A stretch of DNA of 64,000 nt from Pseudomonas sp. ok272 (GCF_900109995.1 NZ_FOCB01000009.1:1-64000); one strand, 5' to 3'. Shown: positions 17,413-26,344, counted from the first letter of the stretch. Numbers and translations are program-made. The notes: generated from the sequence alone by a model not told the origin.

Positions 17413-18345
17413 ATGGATCGCCCGCAATTTCGAGCTGCATTCTTATCTCCACGTTTCTGGCCGCTATGGTGCGGTCTAGGGCTGTTGTGGCTGGTCGTCC
17501 AGTTGCCGTACGCGTGGCTGTTAGTCATCGGACGCCTGCTCGGTGCGGGCATGTATCGGGTCGCCAGCGATCGCCGTCGAATTGCCAAACGTAACCTGGA
17601 ACTGTGCTTCCCGGAAAAAACCCCGGCTGAACGCAAGCGATTGCTCAAGGAAAACTTCGCGTCTACCGGCATTGCCTTTTTTGAGATGGCCATGAGTTGG
17701 TGGTGGCCCCGCCAGCGCCTGGCGCGCCTGGCCCACATCGAAGGGCTGGAGCACCTCAAGCAGGCCCAGCGCGATGGCCAGGGCGTGATTCTGATGGCGT
17801 TGCACTTCACCACCCTGGAAGTCGGCGCGGCGTTGCTCGGCCAGCAACACACCATCGATGGCATGTACCGCGAACACAAGAATCCGCTGTTCGATTTCAT
17901 CCAGCGCCGTGGACGCGAGCGGCATAACCTCGATTCGTTGGCCATCGAGCGTGAAGACGTGCGGGGCATGTTCAAGTTGCTGCGTGCTGGCCGGGCGATC
18001 TGGTATGCGCCGGATCAGGACTACGGCGCCAAGCAAAGTATCTTTGTGCCGCTGTTCGGGATCATGGCGGCCACAGTGCCGGCGACCAGTAAGTTCGCCA
18101 AGCTGGGCAAGGCGTTGGTCATACCGTTCACCCAGGAACGCCTGGCAGACGGCAGCGGCTACCGGCTGGTGATCCATGCACCGTTCGACAATTTCCCCGG
18201 GGAAAGCGACGAAGCGGACTGCATTCGCATCAACCAGTGGATCGAAAGTGCGGTACGTCACTGTCCCGAGCAGTACCTCTGGGCACACCGACGTTTCAAG
18301 AGCCGTCCTCCAGGCGAGCCTAAACTCTATGACAAGCGTGGTTGA
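17413..18345 (+). CDS. lpxL: Lipid A biosynthesis lauroyl-type acyltransferase (HtrB/LpxL family)
   Basis: Inner-membrane acyltransferase that adds a secondary acyl chain to Kdo2-lipid A or its equivalent. It has an N-terminal membrane helix (WCGLGLLWLVVQLPYAWLLV), the catalytic HX4D/E-type motif in ALHFTTLEVG, and YREHKNPLFD plus WYAPDQDYG typical of the family. From the ATG at 17413 it is 310 residues, the usual length; the frame opens earlier at 17203 but that part lies in the minC region. Pseudomonads often carry two such enzymes, so which acyl position it serves is uncertain. Confidence 0.9.
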   Translation: MDRPQFRAAFLSPRFWPLWCGLGLLWLVVQLPYAWLLVIGRLLGAGMYRVASDRRRIAKRNLELCFPEKTPAERKRLLKENFASTGIAFFEMAMSWWWPRQRLARLAHIEGLEHLKQAQRDGQGVILMALHFTTLEVGAALLGQQHTIDGMYREHKNPLFDFIQRRGRERHNLDSLAIEREDVRGMFKLLRAGRAIWYAPDQDYGAKQSIFVPLFGIMAATVPATSKFAKLGKALVIPFTQERLADGSGYRLVIHAPFDNFPGESDEADCIRINQWIESAVRHCPEQYLWAHRRFKSRPPGEPKLYDKRG

Positions 18346-18356
18346 GTAAACCACGC
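18338..18356. terminator. Short hairpin at the end of the acyltransferase gene
   Basis: CGTGGTT-GAGTA-AACCACG spans the stop codon. No T-run follows, so termination strength is doubtful; the patatin gene begins 36 bases later in the same direction. Confidence 0.3.
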
Positions 18357-18391
18357 GGGATCGAACCTCACAGGCATCATGGAGTGTTGCA

Positions 18392-19564
18392 ATGCGTTCA
18401 AGTGAGCCAGTGACAGGGTTGATTCTTTCCGGTGGCGGCGCGCGTGCGGCCTATCAGGTGGGCGTGCTGGCGGCGATTGCGCAATTGCTGCCCGTTGGCG
18501 CCGCCAACCCGTTCCCCGTGATCGTCGGCACCTCGGCCGGGGCAATCAATGCGGTGAGCCTGGCCAGCGGGGCGATGGACTTTCGTCTGGCCGTCGAGCG
18601 CCTGACCGCGTTCTGGCAAGGCTTTCGCAGCCACTTGGTGCTGCGCAGCGATTGGCCGGGGGTGATTCATCAGGCCAGCCGGTTTTTCCGTCACAGCTTG
18701 CTGGGCATGGGCGCCAAGGTGCCGGTGGCACTGCTCAACAGCTCGCCCTTGCGTGACCTGCTCAGCGACAGACTGCACCTGTCCGGGATCAGCCAGGCGA
18801 TTGCCGAGAAACACCTGCACGCGGTGGCGGTCACGGCGTTCGGCTATGAGTCAGGGCAGGCGGTGACCTTCTACCAGGGCGTGCGCAGCATCGATGCCTG
18901 GTTGCGTCATCGGCGCATCGGTGTACCGACCCAGTTGAGTGTCGAGCATTTGCTCGCCAGTTCGGCGATCCCCTTATTGTTTGCCCCGGTGAAAATCGAC
19001 AGCGAGTACTTTGGCGATGGTGCGGTGCGCCAGTCGGCGCCGATCAGTCCGGCCCTGCACCTGGGGGCGAGCCGGGTGTTGGTGGTGGGCGTCAGCGGCA
19101 ACCCACGCGGGGTCGATCCCGAGAACCCGCTGCAGCGCAGCTACACCGGCCAGCAGCCGTCGTTGGCGCAGATTGGCGGGCACATGCTCAACAGCACCTT
19201 CATTGACAGCCTGGAAAGCGACATCGAGTTGTTGCAGCGCCTGAATCAGTTCGGCCATCTGTTGCCCGAAAGCACGCCCAAGCGTGAGCTGGGATTGGCG
19301 CCGGTGGAGGTGCTGGTGATCGCACCCAGCCAGCCGATCGACGAGATCGCCGCCCGTCATCGTCATGAGCTACCCGCCGCGTTGCGTCTGTTTCTGCGCG
19401 GACCGGGTGCAACCAAGACCAGCGGCGCTGGTGTATTGAGTTATTTGCTGTTCGAGGCGGGGTATTGCAGCGAGCTGATCGAGCTGGGTCGGCGCGATGC
19501 CTTGGCCAAGCGCGAGGAGTTGTGCCGGTTCCTGGGGATTGCCCAGCCGGTGGTTGTGGCTTAA
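18392..19564 (+). CDS. Patatin-like phospholipase
   Basis: Lipid acyl hydrolase with a Ser-Asp dyad. The oxyanion-hole loop is LILSGGGARAAYQVGV, the nucleophile serine is in VGTSAGAINAV and the catalytic Asp is in YFGDGAVRQ. The protein of 390 residues ends with a helical region of unknown role. GGAGTG lies before the ATG. No signal peptide is visible, so it is probably cytoplasmic or peripheral to the inner membrane, perhaps acting in phospholipid turnover. It may be cotranscribed with the lipid A acyltransferase just upstream. Confidence 0.9.
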   Translation: MRSSEPVTGLILSGGGARAAYQVGVLAAIAQLLPVGAANPFPVIVGTSAGAINAVSLASGAMDFRLAVERLTAFWQGFRSHLVLRSDWPGVIHQASRFFRHSLLGMGAKVPVALLNSSPLRDLLSDRLHLSGISQAIAEKHLHAVAVTAFGYESGQAVTFYQGVRSIDAWLRHRRIGVPTQLSVEHLLASSAIPLLFAPVKIDSEYFGDGAVRQSAPISPALHLGASRVLVVGVSGNPRGVDPENPLQRSYTGQQPSLAQIGGHMLNSTFIDSLESDIELLQRLNQFGHLLPESTPKRELGLAPVEVLVIAPSQPIDEIAARHRHELPAALRLFLRGPGATKTSGAGVLSYLLFEAGYCSELIELGRRDALAKREELCRFLGIAQPVVVA

Positions 19565-19580
19565 GAGCAGCGGTGCCTCT

Positions 19581-19644
19581 GTTCGCGGGCGAGCCTCGCT
19601 CCTACGGTCTTGCGCTGTACTGTAGGAGCGCGGCTTGCCCGCCA
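19581..19644. repeat. Variant REP pair
   Basis: GTTCGCGGGCGAGCCTCGCTCCTAC is followed by GTAGGAGCGCGGCTTGCCCGCC, a diverged inverted pair between the convergent patatin and porin genes. Confidence 0.7.
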
Positions 19645-19657
19645 AGACGCCGCCGGA

Positions 19658-20443
19658 TCAGAAGTGGAACTTCACCAGCAAACTGGTCACGTTCTGATTG
19701 GTGGTGAACGCACGGGTGTCGTCGATCCCGTACTTGTCTTTCCAGTAGTCGTATTCCACACCGACGTACAACTGCTTGGCGCCGTAGTTCAAGGCCTTGC
19801 CCAGGTCGTATTTGACCTGTGGGTTGAAGTGCAGGTTGGCGTGGTAGTCGCCTTTGGAGTTGGAGTCGTTGTCCACGACCCAGTCCATGTAGCCATCGAT
19901 CAGCACGTTCGAACTGCCCACGGGAATGGTGTAGGACCAGACCGGTGTGATCTGCCAGACATTGTTCCCCGCACGGCTACCTTCGGCCTGGCGGTTGTAG
20001 AAGTTCAACTGGAAGTAATCGAAACCAGGAATCGCCAGGTCGAAGCCTGGGCCGATCAGGTAGGACTCGACATCGCCTTCGCCGAACTCGTAGGTCATGG
20101 CCAGCAGCACGTCTTTGATTGGGCCGAACTCAAACTTCTGGTTGAAGATTTTGCCCATCGATAAGCGCGGCTGGAACTCACCGTAGGTGGTGTTCGGGCC
20201 CACGTGGGCATCGTCCTTGCCGTTGTAGAAGATCTTGTCGACGAACAGGAAGTTATCCCCATATTTCCAGGCGTCGGCGTGTTCGAAAGTCACCGTCTGC
20301 TGGATGGACGGATTGACCTTGAAGCCTTTGCCGTAGAGATAGGTCAGGCTGTTGTTCTGCCACAGCAGCAGGTCGTCAGCCATGACCTGGCCCCCGGCCA
20401 GCAAGGATCCAGCAAGCATCAGGCTAGTGCACGTACGTTTCAT
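19658..20443 (-). CDS. Tsx-family nucleoside-specific outer membrane channel
   Basis: Outer membrane beta-barrel of about 261 residues for nucleosides or related bases. It has a signal peptide (LMLAGSLLAGGQVMADD), alternating aromatic strands such as NSLTYLYGKGF, a typical strand YVGVEYDYWKDKYGI, and ends with LLVKFHF, a C-terminal Phe that suits barrel assembly. GGGAG precedes the ATG at 20443. Its place next to urate and allantoin genes suggests purine-related uptake, which is inference. A short, similar C-terminus at 20817-20900 marks a second, broken copy. Confidence 0.87.
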   Translation of the reverse strand: MKRTCTSLMLAGSLLAGGQVMADDLLLWQNNSLTYLYGKGFKVNPSIQQTVTFEHADAWKYGDNFLFVDKIFYNGKDDAHVGPNTTYGEFQPRLSMGKIFNQKFEFGPIKDVLLAMTYEFGEGDVESYLIGPGFDLAIPGFDYFQLNFYNRQAEGSRAGNNVWQITPVWSYTIPVGSSNVLIDGYMDWVVDNDSNSKGDYHANLHFNPQVKYDLGKALNYGAKQLYVGVEYDYWKDKYGIDDTRAFTTNQNVTSLLVKFHF

Positions 20444-20816
20444 TCGGTTGCTCCCAAAGAAGTAGGTGGTTCCACGTTTTTTAAGGTCGGCGCTCTGGTG
20501 TGGCACCTGTTCGTGTCGCGGTAAAAAAACATCCATTCGGTCAGCTTTCGTGCTGTTCGCAAGCGCTGAGCCAAGGCTTTCACAACGCAAAAAACTCCCG
20601 TTCGGCGGCTCGAGAGCAGTCGAATGAGGGGGCTGTTGGAGTGCCTTGGTGCCTGCCAGGGCCAGGATAAGTTGGCTGGCTGGTCAGGTTTTACATCCGG
20701 GCTTTTTTTTAAACCGGATTCGGGCGGCCGCGGAGAATACTGACTCCCGGGCTGGGGCTCAAGTGCTCCGCAACGGCGCACCGACAATCGATGTGGCGCA
20801 TGGTTGCGGGGCAGCA
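20444..20816. other. Intergenic region, no intact gene seen
   Basis: This stretch of about 370 bases holds the porin ribosome binding site and probably its promoter. It is also where the missing part of the broken second porin would be if a deletion removed it. I see no conserved protein in any frame. Confidence 0.5.
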
Positions 20817-20900
20817 TTAGAAGTGCACCTTCACCAGCAGGCGGGTGGTGTTTTCATGGGTGTCGAAGTGACTGCTGTTTTCGATGCCGTACTTGTCTTT
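20817..20900 (-). pseudogene. C-terminal remnant of a second Tsx-family porin
   Basis: The last 27 codons read KDKYGIENSSHFDTHENTT then RLLVKVHF and stop. The intact neighbour ends KDKYGIDDTRAFTTNQNVT then SLLVKFHF, giving about 16 of 27 identical residues. Upstream of KDKYG the frame loses all similarity, so only the end of the gene remains. The stop at 20817-20819 is intact. This indicates that tandem porin paralogues existed and one was deleted. Confidence 0.8.
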
Positions 20901-21002
20901 CCGTGTGTCGGGGATGCGCGTTTCGGATAACACGGACATGCAACACCTCGGATCTATTCTTATTCTTGTGATTGTGTGTTTCAGGTGGGTCGTGTTGCGG
21001 CT

Positions 21003-21069
21003 GTTCGCGAGCAGGCTCACGTCCACACAGGCTGAATCAATCCCTGTGGGCGCGAGCCGGCTCGCGAAG
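21003..21069. repeat. Diverged REP pair
   Basis: GTTCGCGAGCAGGCTCACGTCCACA and TGTGGGCGCGAGCCGGCTCGCGAAGC form an inverted pair just downstream of the puuD stop. Confidence 0.8.
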
Positions 21070-21080
21070 CGCTTTAGCGA

Positions 21081-22367
21081 TTAATTGGTCTGCGCACCCT
21101 GATTGATCCAGGCACCGATCAAGTCACGTTCCTGCTGGGTCATCTGCGTGATGTTGCCCAGCGGCATGATTTGGGTCGTGATGGCCTGAGCCTGAATACG
21201 CGGGGCGTTCTGGCGGATCTGTTCGGGGGTATCGAACATCACGCCCGCCGGTGCGGCGCTGAACAACGGGCTGGTGGGTTTGGCCGAGTGACACACCGCG
21301 CAACGCTCTTGAATCACGCTGTGCACCTTGTCGAATGTCGGACCTGCGTTGGCCGCCTGGGCCGGTTGCGTCGGCGCCGCTTCAGCGGGTTTCGCACCAC
21401 CCCCTACGGCGGTTTCCGGCAGCGGTTGGTACTCGACTTGCGCGGGTGCCTTGGCCACGTTCGGGGTGTTGATGGGCGCAGGGCCGGTGACGTAGGCGAG
21501 GCTGATCATGCCCACGGCGGCAACCGGCAAGGTCCAGGCGAACCGGTGGCTGTCATGACGGGTGTTGAAGTAGTGACGCACCAACACCGCCAGCACCGCG
21601 ATCCCGGCCAGGATCAACCAGTTGTACTGGCTGCCGTAGGTGCTCGGGAAGTGGTTGCTGATCATGATGAACAGCACGGGCAGGGTGAAGTAGTTGTTGT
21701 GGCGTGAACGCAGCAAGCCCTTGGCCGGCAGGGCCGGGTCCGGGGTGCGGTTCTCGGCGATGGCCGCGACCAGTGCCCGTTGGGCCGGCATGATGATGCG
21801 GAACACGTTGCCGACCATGATGGTGCCGATGATGGCGCCCACATGCAGGTAAGCCCCTCGACCGCTGAACACTTTGCTGAAGCCGTAGGCCGCGCCGATC
21901 AACAGCACGAACAGAATGAAGCCGAGCAGGGCAGGGCGCTTGCCCAGGGCCGAGTCGCACAGGAAGGAGTAGATGAACCAGCCGGCGAACAGCGAGCCAA
22001 TGCCCAGCAATACGCCTTCGGTGCCACTGAGGCTGCTGCCCGGAGCCAGCAGGTACAGCGTCGGATTGAGGTAGAACACCAGGCACAGCAGCGCAACCCC
22101 TGACATCCAGGTGAAGTAGGCTTCCCATTTGAACCAGTGCAGGTTGTCCGGCATGGTCGGTGGCGCCAGTTTGTATTTCTCCAGGTGGTAGATCCCGCCA
22201 CCGTGAATCGCCCAGAGATCGCCGGCCAGGCCGGTCTTCGGGTTGACCCGGTTGAGGTTGTTTTCCAGCCAGACAAAGTAGAACGACGCGCCAATCCAGG
22301 CGACGCCAGTAATCATATGAACCCAGCGCACACTCAGGTTCAGCCATTCCAACAGATGTGCTTCCAC
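21081..22367 (-). CDS. puuD: Urate hydroxylase PuuD (membrane urate oxidase with cytochrome c domain)
   Basis: Oxidises urate to 5-hydroxyisourate and passes electrons to the respiratory chain. About eight membrane helices occupy residues 1-300 with the family hallmarks ITGVAWIGASFYFVWLEN and WAIHGGGIYHLEKY. A proline/alanine-rich linker leads to a C-terminal cytochrome c domain with the haem-binding CAVCH and a likely Met ligand in TQIMPLGNIT. At 428 residues it is full length. The next steps of the pathway are encoded around it: hiuH, uraD, puuE, alc and allA. Confidence 0.95.
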   Translation of the reverse strand: MEAHLLEWLNLSVRWVHMITGVAWIGASFYFVWLENNLNRVNPKTGLAGDLWAIHGGGIYHLEKYKLAPPTMPDNLHWFKWEAYFTWMSGVALLCLVFYLNPTLYLLAPGSSLSGTEGVLLGIGSLFAGWFIYSFLCDSALGKRPALLGFILFVLLIGAAYGFSKVFSGRGAYLHVGAIIGTIMVGNVFRIIMPAQRALVAAIAENRTPDPALPAKGLLRSRHNNYFTLPVLFIMISNHFPSTYGSQYNWLILAGIAVLAVLVRHYFNTRHDSHRFAWTLPVAAVGMISLAYVTGPAPINTPNVAKAPAQVEYQPLPETAVGGGAKPAEAAPTQPAQAANAGPTFDKVHSVIQERCAVCHSAKPTSPLFSAAPAGVMFDTPEQIRQNAPRIQAQAITTQIMPLGNITQMTQQERDLIGAWINQGAQTN

Positions 22368-22418
22368 AGTCTTTACCTCTCGCCAGGCACTCTTGTTGTC
22401 GAGTCCTCAGGCCTTCTC

Positions 22419-22922
22419 TTATTGGTGGGGGGCAAGGATCAAACGCTCATCCTCTTTGAAAAAATGCTCATCGCAGTTATTGCCTGTGCCACTGCGATCA
22501 ACCACCAGGAAGTCATCCCGCTTTTCGATCGTCAGCACCGGGTGGTGCCAAACGCCGCGATGGTAATTAATGCCCTGCCTGCCGTTGGAAACGAAGGCGC
22601 GGACCAAACCTGATACCGGTTCATCGCCAAGTGGCGCGACCACGATCAGAAAGGGGTTGCCGAGCAGCGGGATGAAAGCCTGGCTGCCCAGCGGATGGCG
22701 CTCCAGCATGCAGACGGTCAGCGGCATGTCCTGCGCGTCGGCGCGGAAGATGCTGATGATCGCCTTATCCTCTGGCGTGGCGGTTTCCACCGTCGCCAGT
22801 TTGTGAAAGCGCATGGTCGAACCGTTGTTGATCATGAAGTGATCGCTGCCGTCGGTTTCGATCACGTCACCAAAAGGGGCGAAGGCTTCTTTGGTCAGCG
22901 GTTCAATCGTCAATGTGCGCAT
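22419..22922 (-). CDS. allA: Ureidoglycolate lyase
   Basis: Splits ureidoglycolate into glyoxylate and urea, the last step of the allantoate route used here. The cupin-like protein of 167 residues shows KEAFAPFGDVIETDG at the N-terminus and NYHRGVWHHPVL with the metal/substrate histidines. The start at 22922 was chosen because homologues begin with MRTLTIEPLT; the frame back to 23006 runs through REP sequence. A REP pair separates it from alc in the same operon. Confidence 0.95.
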   Translation of the reverse strand: MRTLTIEPLTKEAFAPFGDVIETDGSDHFMINNGSTMRFHKLATVETATPEDKAIISIFRADAQDMPLTVCMLERHPLGSQAFIPLLGNPFLIVVAPLGDEPVSGLVRAFVSNGRQGINYHRGVWHHPVLTIEKRDDFLVVDRSGTGNNCDEHFFKEDERLILAPHQ

Positions 22923-22964
22923 GCTGTTCTTCTTATCTTGAGTTCTGTGTTGTTTGTTCTGGCG

Positions 22965-23031
22965 TCTTCGCGAGCAGGCTCGCTCCCACAGGGGAATGCA
23001 TTTCAAATGTGGGAGCGAGCCTGCTCGCGAA
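22965..23031. repeat. Inverted REP pair between alc and allA
   Basis: TCTTCGCGAGCAGGCTCGCTCCCACA and TGTGGGAGCGAGCCTGCTCGCGA lie about 17 bases apart inside the allantoin operon, where they could change the ratio of upstream to downstream transcript. Confidence 0.93.
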
Positions 23032-23043
23032 TGGCCTAACCGC

Positions 23044-24039
23044 TTACTTCGCTACCTTGCCCAGGATACGCAGGCGGCTCACACCACCGTCCGGGAACAC
23101 GTTCAGGCGGATGTGGGTGATCGGGCCCAGGGCCTTGATCTGCTCGGCGAAGGTGTGTTCGGCGTGCATTTCCAGCTTCTGGCTCGGCAGCAGTTCGCGC
23201 CAGAACAGCGATTGGGTTTCGATCTGGCTGTCGGTGCCGCCCTTGACGAACGCACCCTGGATCGAGCAGGTGTCCGGGTAGTTGCCCTTGAAGTGCAGGG
23301 TGTCGACGATGATCTTCTCGATTTCGCCCGGGTGGCCCAGCGCGACGATGACCCAGTCATTGCCCGGGGTACGACGACGTGCGGTTTCCCAGCCATCGCC
23401 CATGTTGATCCCACGGCCAGGGTTCAAAATGTTGCTCATGCGCCCGAAGTGTTCATCGGAGCAGGCCAGGGCCCGACCGCCGTTCAGCGCCGAGGCCAGG
23501 TCCACTTGCTCGTTGTCGCCTACGGCCGACCAGTCGCGGAACGGAATGCCGTACACGCGCAGACGGGCTACGCCGCCGTCCGGGTAGATGTTGAAGCGCA
23601 GGTGGCTGAAGGCCTGGTCGTTGCTGATTTCGTGGTAGTGGTGGCTGTTGCCCTGCAACTCGACGGCCGACAGCACTTCAGTCCACTGAGTGTGTTCGTC
23701 CGGCTCGCCCGAAGCCAGGAAGCAGGCCTCCAGGGAGGCCGACGGCGGGAAGTTGCCGGTGAAGAATGAAGTGTCGATGTCCACGCCTTTGATTCGGCCC
23801 GGTACGCCCAGGCGGATCACCGCGCTGTCGTAGCCTTCGAAGCGCTTGCGGCGCGACTCCCAGCCGTCCATCCACTTGCCGTTGTCATCGAACACGCCCT
23901 CCTTCCATACGGCCGGGGTCGGCTGGAACAAGCGGTTGGCGTCGGCGAACCAGTCATCGGTGACCGAGATGATCTTGGTGCCCAGGCGGGCGTCGGCCAG
24001 GTTGACGAACTTCTCGAAAGGTACGGCGTAAGCTTTCAT
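23044..24039 (-). CDS. alc: Allantoicase
   Basis: Hydrolyses allantoate to ureidoglycolate and urea. The 331-residue protein has two related allantoicase repeats, each with a jelly-roll motif: GWESRRKR...[22 protein letters not shown] in the first half and GWETARRR...[22 protein letters not shown] in the second. The ATG at 24039 gives the usual length. It lies between uraD and allA, in the same direction as puuE, so the four genes likely form one transcription unit. Confidence 0.96.
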   Translation of the reverse strand: MKAYAVPFEKFVNLADARLGTKIISVTDDWFADANRLFQPTPAVWKEGVFDDNGKWMDGWESRRKRFEGYDSAVIRLGVPGRIKGVDIDTSFFTGNFPPSASLEACFLASGEPDEHTQWTEVLSAVELQGNSHHYHEISNDQAFSHLRFNIYPDGGVARLRVYGIPFRDWSAVGDNEQVDLASALNGGRALACSDEHFGRMSNILNPGRGINMGDGWETARRRTPGNDWVIVALGHPGEIEKIIVDTLHFKGNYPDTCSIQGAFVKGGTDSQIETQSLFWRELLPSQKLEMHAEHTFAEQIKALGPITHIRLNVFPDGGVSRLRILGKVAK

Positions 24040-24127
24040 TCTTCTTGTCTGCCTTTAAATAAGTGGCTTGGGATGCTTGCAAGGCCCTGAGCGATTTCGA
24101 CGTTCATGAGTTCGCGGGCCAGGCTTG

Positions 24128-24643
24128 CTATAGGGTCAGTAATCGGAACAGGGCAATCTTGTTGATCTCTGCCAACGCGCACTTGAACTCGGTGTCGACC
24201 GGGTTGTGGATGCGCGTTTCGAACGCTGCGAGGATCTGATGCCGGTTGCTGCCTTTTACCGCCATGATGAAGGGAAACTTGAACGTGGCCTTGTAGGCAT
24301 CGTTCAGCTCGGTGAAGCGCGAAAACTCTTCGGCCGTGCATTGGTGAATACCGGCGCCAGCTTGTTCGTGGGTGCTGGCTTCGGTCAGTTGACCCTGGAC
24401 GGCCGCGCGGCCTGCCAGGTCCGGGTGAGCGTTGATCAGGGCCAGTTGACTGGCATGGTCGGCGCTCAACAGGATGTCGCTCATGCGTTGGTGCAGGGTT
24501 TCGATCTCATCGATCGTGCTGTCCTGACCGAGGTCGTAAGCCTTTTCGGCAACCCATGGCGAGTGTTCGTAGATATCGGCGAAGGCCGCGACGAAGGCGT
24601 CGCGATCCAGGGTCGATGGCTTCAAGGTCTTGAAGGCGGTCAT
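24128..24643 (-). CDS. uraD: OHCU decarboxylase (2-oxo-4-hydroxy-4-carboxy-5-ureidoimidazoline decarboxylase)
   Basis: Converts OHCU, made from 5-hydroxyisourate by HiuH, to (S)-allantoin. All-helical 171-residue protein with the catalytic-histidine motif INAHPDLAGRA and the C-terminal FKFPFIMAVKG segment. The ATG at 24643 overlaps the puuE stop by four bases (ATGA at 24640-24643), showing translational coupling; the longer frame to 24712 would lie in puuE. Confidence 0.95.
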   Translation of the reverse strand: MTAFKTLKPSTLDRDAFVAAFADIYEHSPWVAEKAYDLGQDSTIDEIETLHQRMSDILLSADHASQLALINAHPDLAGRAAVQGQLTEASTHEQAGAGIHQCTAEEFSRFTELNDAYKATFKFPFIMAVKGSNRHQILAAFETRIHNPVDTEFKCALAEINKIALFRLLTL

Positions 24644-25566
24644 TTCGCGGTCCCTTGGTACGGGTGGGTGTTCTGCCAGTGGCGGGCGATGTCGACGCGA
24701 CGGCTGAACCACACCTGGTCATGACTTTTAGCGTATTCGATAAAGCGCTTGAGCGATGCCAGGCGCGCCGGGCGGCCGATCAGGCGGCAGTGCAGGCCGA
24801 TGGAGAGCATCTTCGGGGCCTCGGCGCCTTCGGCATAGAGCACGTCGAACGCATCCTTGAGGTACTCGAAGAAGTCGTCGCCCGTGTTGAAACCCTGGAC
24901 CTGGGTGAAGCGCATATCGTTGGTGTCCAGGGTGTACGGGATCACCAGGTGCGGCTTGCCGGTCGGGTTGTTCGGTTCCCAATAGGGCAGGTCGTCGTCG
25001 TAGGTGTCGCAGTCATAGAGGAAACCGCCTTCTTCCATCACCAGGCGCCGGGTGTTTGGGCCGGTGCGGCCGGTGTACCAGCCCAACGGGCGCTGGCCGG
25101 TGATTTCGGTCAGGATGCGGATGGCTTCGAGCATGTGCTCGCGCTCCTGGGCCTCGTCCATGTACTGGTAGTCGATCCAGCGGTAGCCGTGGCTGCAGAT
25201 CTCATGGCCGGCCTCGACCATGGCGCGGATCACGTTCGGGTGACGCTGGGCGGCCATGGCCACGGCGAAGATGGTCAGCGGGATGTCGAATTCCTTGAAC
25301 AGCTTGAGGATCCGCCACACACCTACACGGCTGCCGTATTCGTACAGCGACTCCATGCTCATGTTGCGCTCGCCTTGCAGCGGCTGGGCCGAGACCATTT
25401 CCGACAGGAAGGATTCCGATTCCTTATCGCCGTGCAGGACGTTGCGCTCGCCGCCTTCTTCGTAATTGAGTACGAAGGACAGGGCGATGCGGGCATTGCC
25501 CGGCCAGTGCGGGTGGGGAGGGTTGCTGCCGTAACCGATCAGGTCGCGTGGGTAGTCAGCGCTCAC
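24640..25566 (-). CDS. puuE: Allantoinase PuuE (polysaccharide deacetylase family)
   Basis: Metal-independent allantoinase of the NodB/polysaccharide deacetylase fold that opens allantoin to allantoate; it is unrelated to the AllB amidohydrolase. Motifs are IALSFVLNYEEGGE near the N-terminus, GHEICSHGYRWIDYQ and GWYTGRTGPNTRRL in the middle and IGLHCRLIGRPARL near the end. At 308 residues it is of normal size. It is the first gene of the operon puuE-uraD-alc-allA; a TTGTATACAA palindrome lies 88 bases upstream of its start. Confidence 0.95.
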   Translation of the reverse strand: MSADYPRDLIGYGSNPPHPHWPGNARIALSFVLNYEEGGERNVLHGDKESESFLSEMVSAQPLQGERNMSMESLYEYGSRVGVWRILKLFKEFDIPLTIFAVAMAAQRHPNVIRAMVEAGHEICSHGYRWIDYQYMDEAQEREHMLEAIRILTEITGQRPLGWYTGRTGPNTRRLVMEEGGFLYDCDTYDDDLPYWEPNNPTGKPHLVIPYTLDTNDMRFTQVQGFNTGDDFFEYLKDAFDVLYAEGAEAPKMLSIGLHCRLIGRPARLASLKRFIEYAKSHDQVWFSRRVDIARHWQNTHPYQGTAK

Positions 25567-25653
25567 TGCAGTGTTCCTTCTTATTTGTCGCGATGCGGTG
25601 GGTGTGGCGGCCGGGCGGTGAGATGACAGCCTGGCGTCACAGCGATGGAGTGA

Positions 25654-25663
25654 TTGTATACAA
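25654..25663. promoter_or_regulatory. Putative GntR-type operator upstream of puuE
   Basis: Perfect palindrome TTGTATACAA. On the minus strand its TATACA could form part of a -10 element for puuE. The TNGTNNACNA-like form is typical of FadR/FCD-subfamily GntR regulators. Confidence 0.65.
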
Positions 25664-25847
25664 CTTTATATTCATTTTGTAAGCCTGATTTTTTGCCTTT
25701 TTCATCAACTGTCTTTCAAGCGAGGGACTGCAGTAAAGCTGCCGGTCCAGTCAGCTAATAGATGGGAGGTCGTTGTGGTCCGTGGTTTGGTCGATGATCG
25801 GCATGAAGGTGTGGCCCATTGGGAGGCTGGGATAAATGTCGTTTTTA
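25664..25847. other. Middle of the puuE-hiuH divergent region, no gene seen
   Basis: AT-rich compared with the flanks near its left edge, as expected for promoters. No reading frame with a ribosome binding site and no repeat was found in this part of the 424-base divergent region. Confidence 0.5.
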
Positions 25848-25857
25848 TTGTGTACAA
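25848..25857. promoter_or_regulatory. Putative GntR-type operator upstream of hiuH
   Basis: TTGTGTACAA, one transition away from the perfect palindrome TTGTATACAA found before puuE and the permease gene. TTTATAAAAG just downstream could be the -10 region of hiuH. Confidence 0.6.
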
Positions 25858-25990
25858 TTTTTTATAAAAGTGTCTTAATCAGTCGCTCGCCGCAGCTTTT
25901 GGTGCTCCGAAAGGGTGCGGTCTCCTTTTTAACTGACTCCGGGAGGCGCGAGGCTTGGCTGCTGTAAAGGCAGGCCGGCACGCAGAATCA

Positions 25991-26344
25991 ATGGGACGTT
26001 TGACTACACACGTTTTGGACGCAGCACACGGTTGCCCGGGCAGCTCGATCAAGGTCGAGTTGTACCGCGTTGAAGGTTCGCAGCTGGAATGGGTCGCCAG
26101 CGCGCTGACCAACAGCGATGGCCGTTGCGACGCACCCTTGTTGCAAGGCGATGACTACCGCTCCGGGGTTTATCAGTTGCAGTTTCACGCCGGTGATTAC
26201 TACCGCGCGCGGGGTGTCCAGTTGCCGGAGCCGGCGTTCCTGGACGTGGTGGTGCTGCGGTTTGGCATCAGCGCCGAGCAGGATCACTACCATGTGCCGC
26301 TGCTGATTTCGCCGTACAGCTATTCGACCTACAGAGGGAGCTAG
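25991..26344 (+). CDS. hiuH: 5-hydroxyisourate hydrolase (transthyretin-related)
   Basis: Hydrolyses 5-hydroxyisourate, the PuuD product, to OHCU. The 117-residue protein has the family signatures LTTHVLDAAHGCPG at the start, LTNSDGRCDAPL in the middle and the diagnostic C-terminal YRGS. I chose the ATG at 25991 because homologues begin MGRLTTHVLD; however, a TTG at 25955 has a much better ribosome binding site (GGGAGG, eight bases away) and would add 12 residues. It is divergent from the puuE operon and ends before a clear terminator. Confidence 0.93.
   Translation: MGRLTTHVLDAAHGCPGSSIKVELYRVEGSQLEWVASALTNSDGRCDAPLLQGDDYRSGVYQLQFHAGDYYRARGVQLPEPAFLDVVVLRFGISAEQDHYHVPLLISPYSYSTYRGS

Noticed and set aside
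18338..18356. Hairpin at the acyltransferase stop considered as a strong terminator
   Set aside because: The stem is short and has no T-run, and the next gene starts only 36 bases later on the same strand, so it is listed with low confidence only.
20646..20930. 94-residue frame on the plus strand in the porin intergenic region
   Set aside because: It is antisense to the porin remnant and has no family; the minus-strand remnant explains the conserved part.
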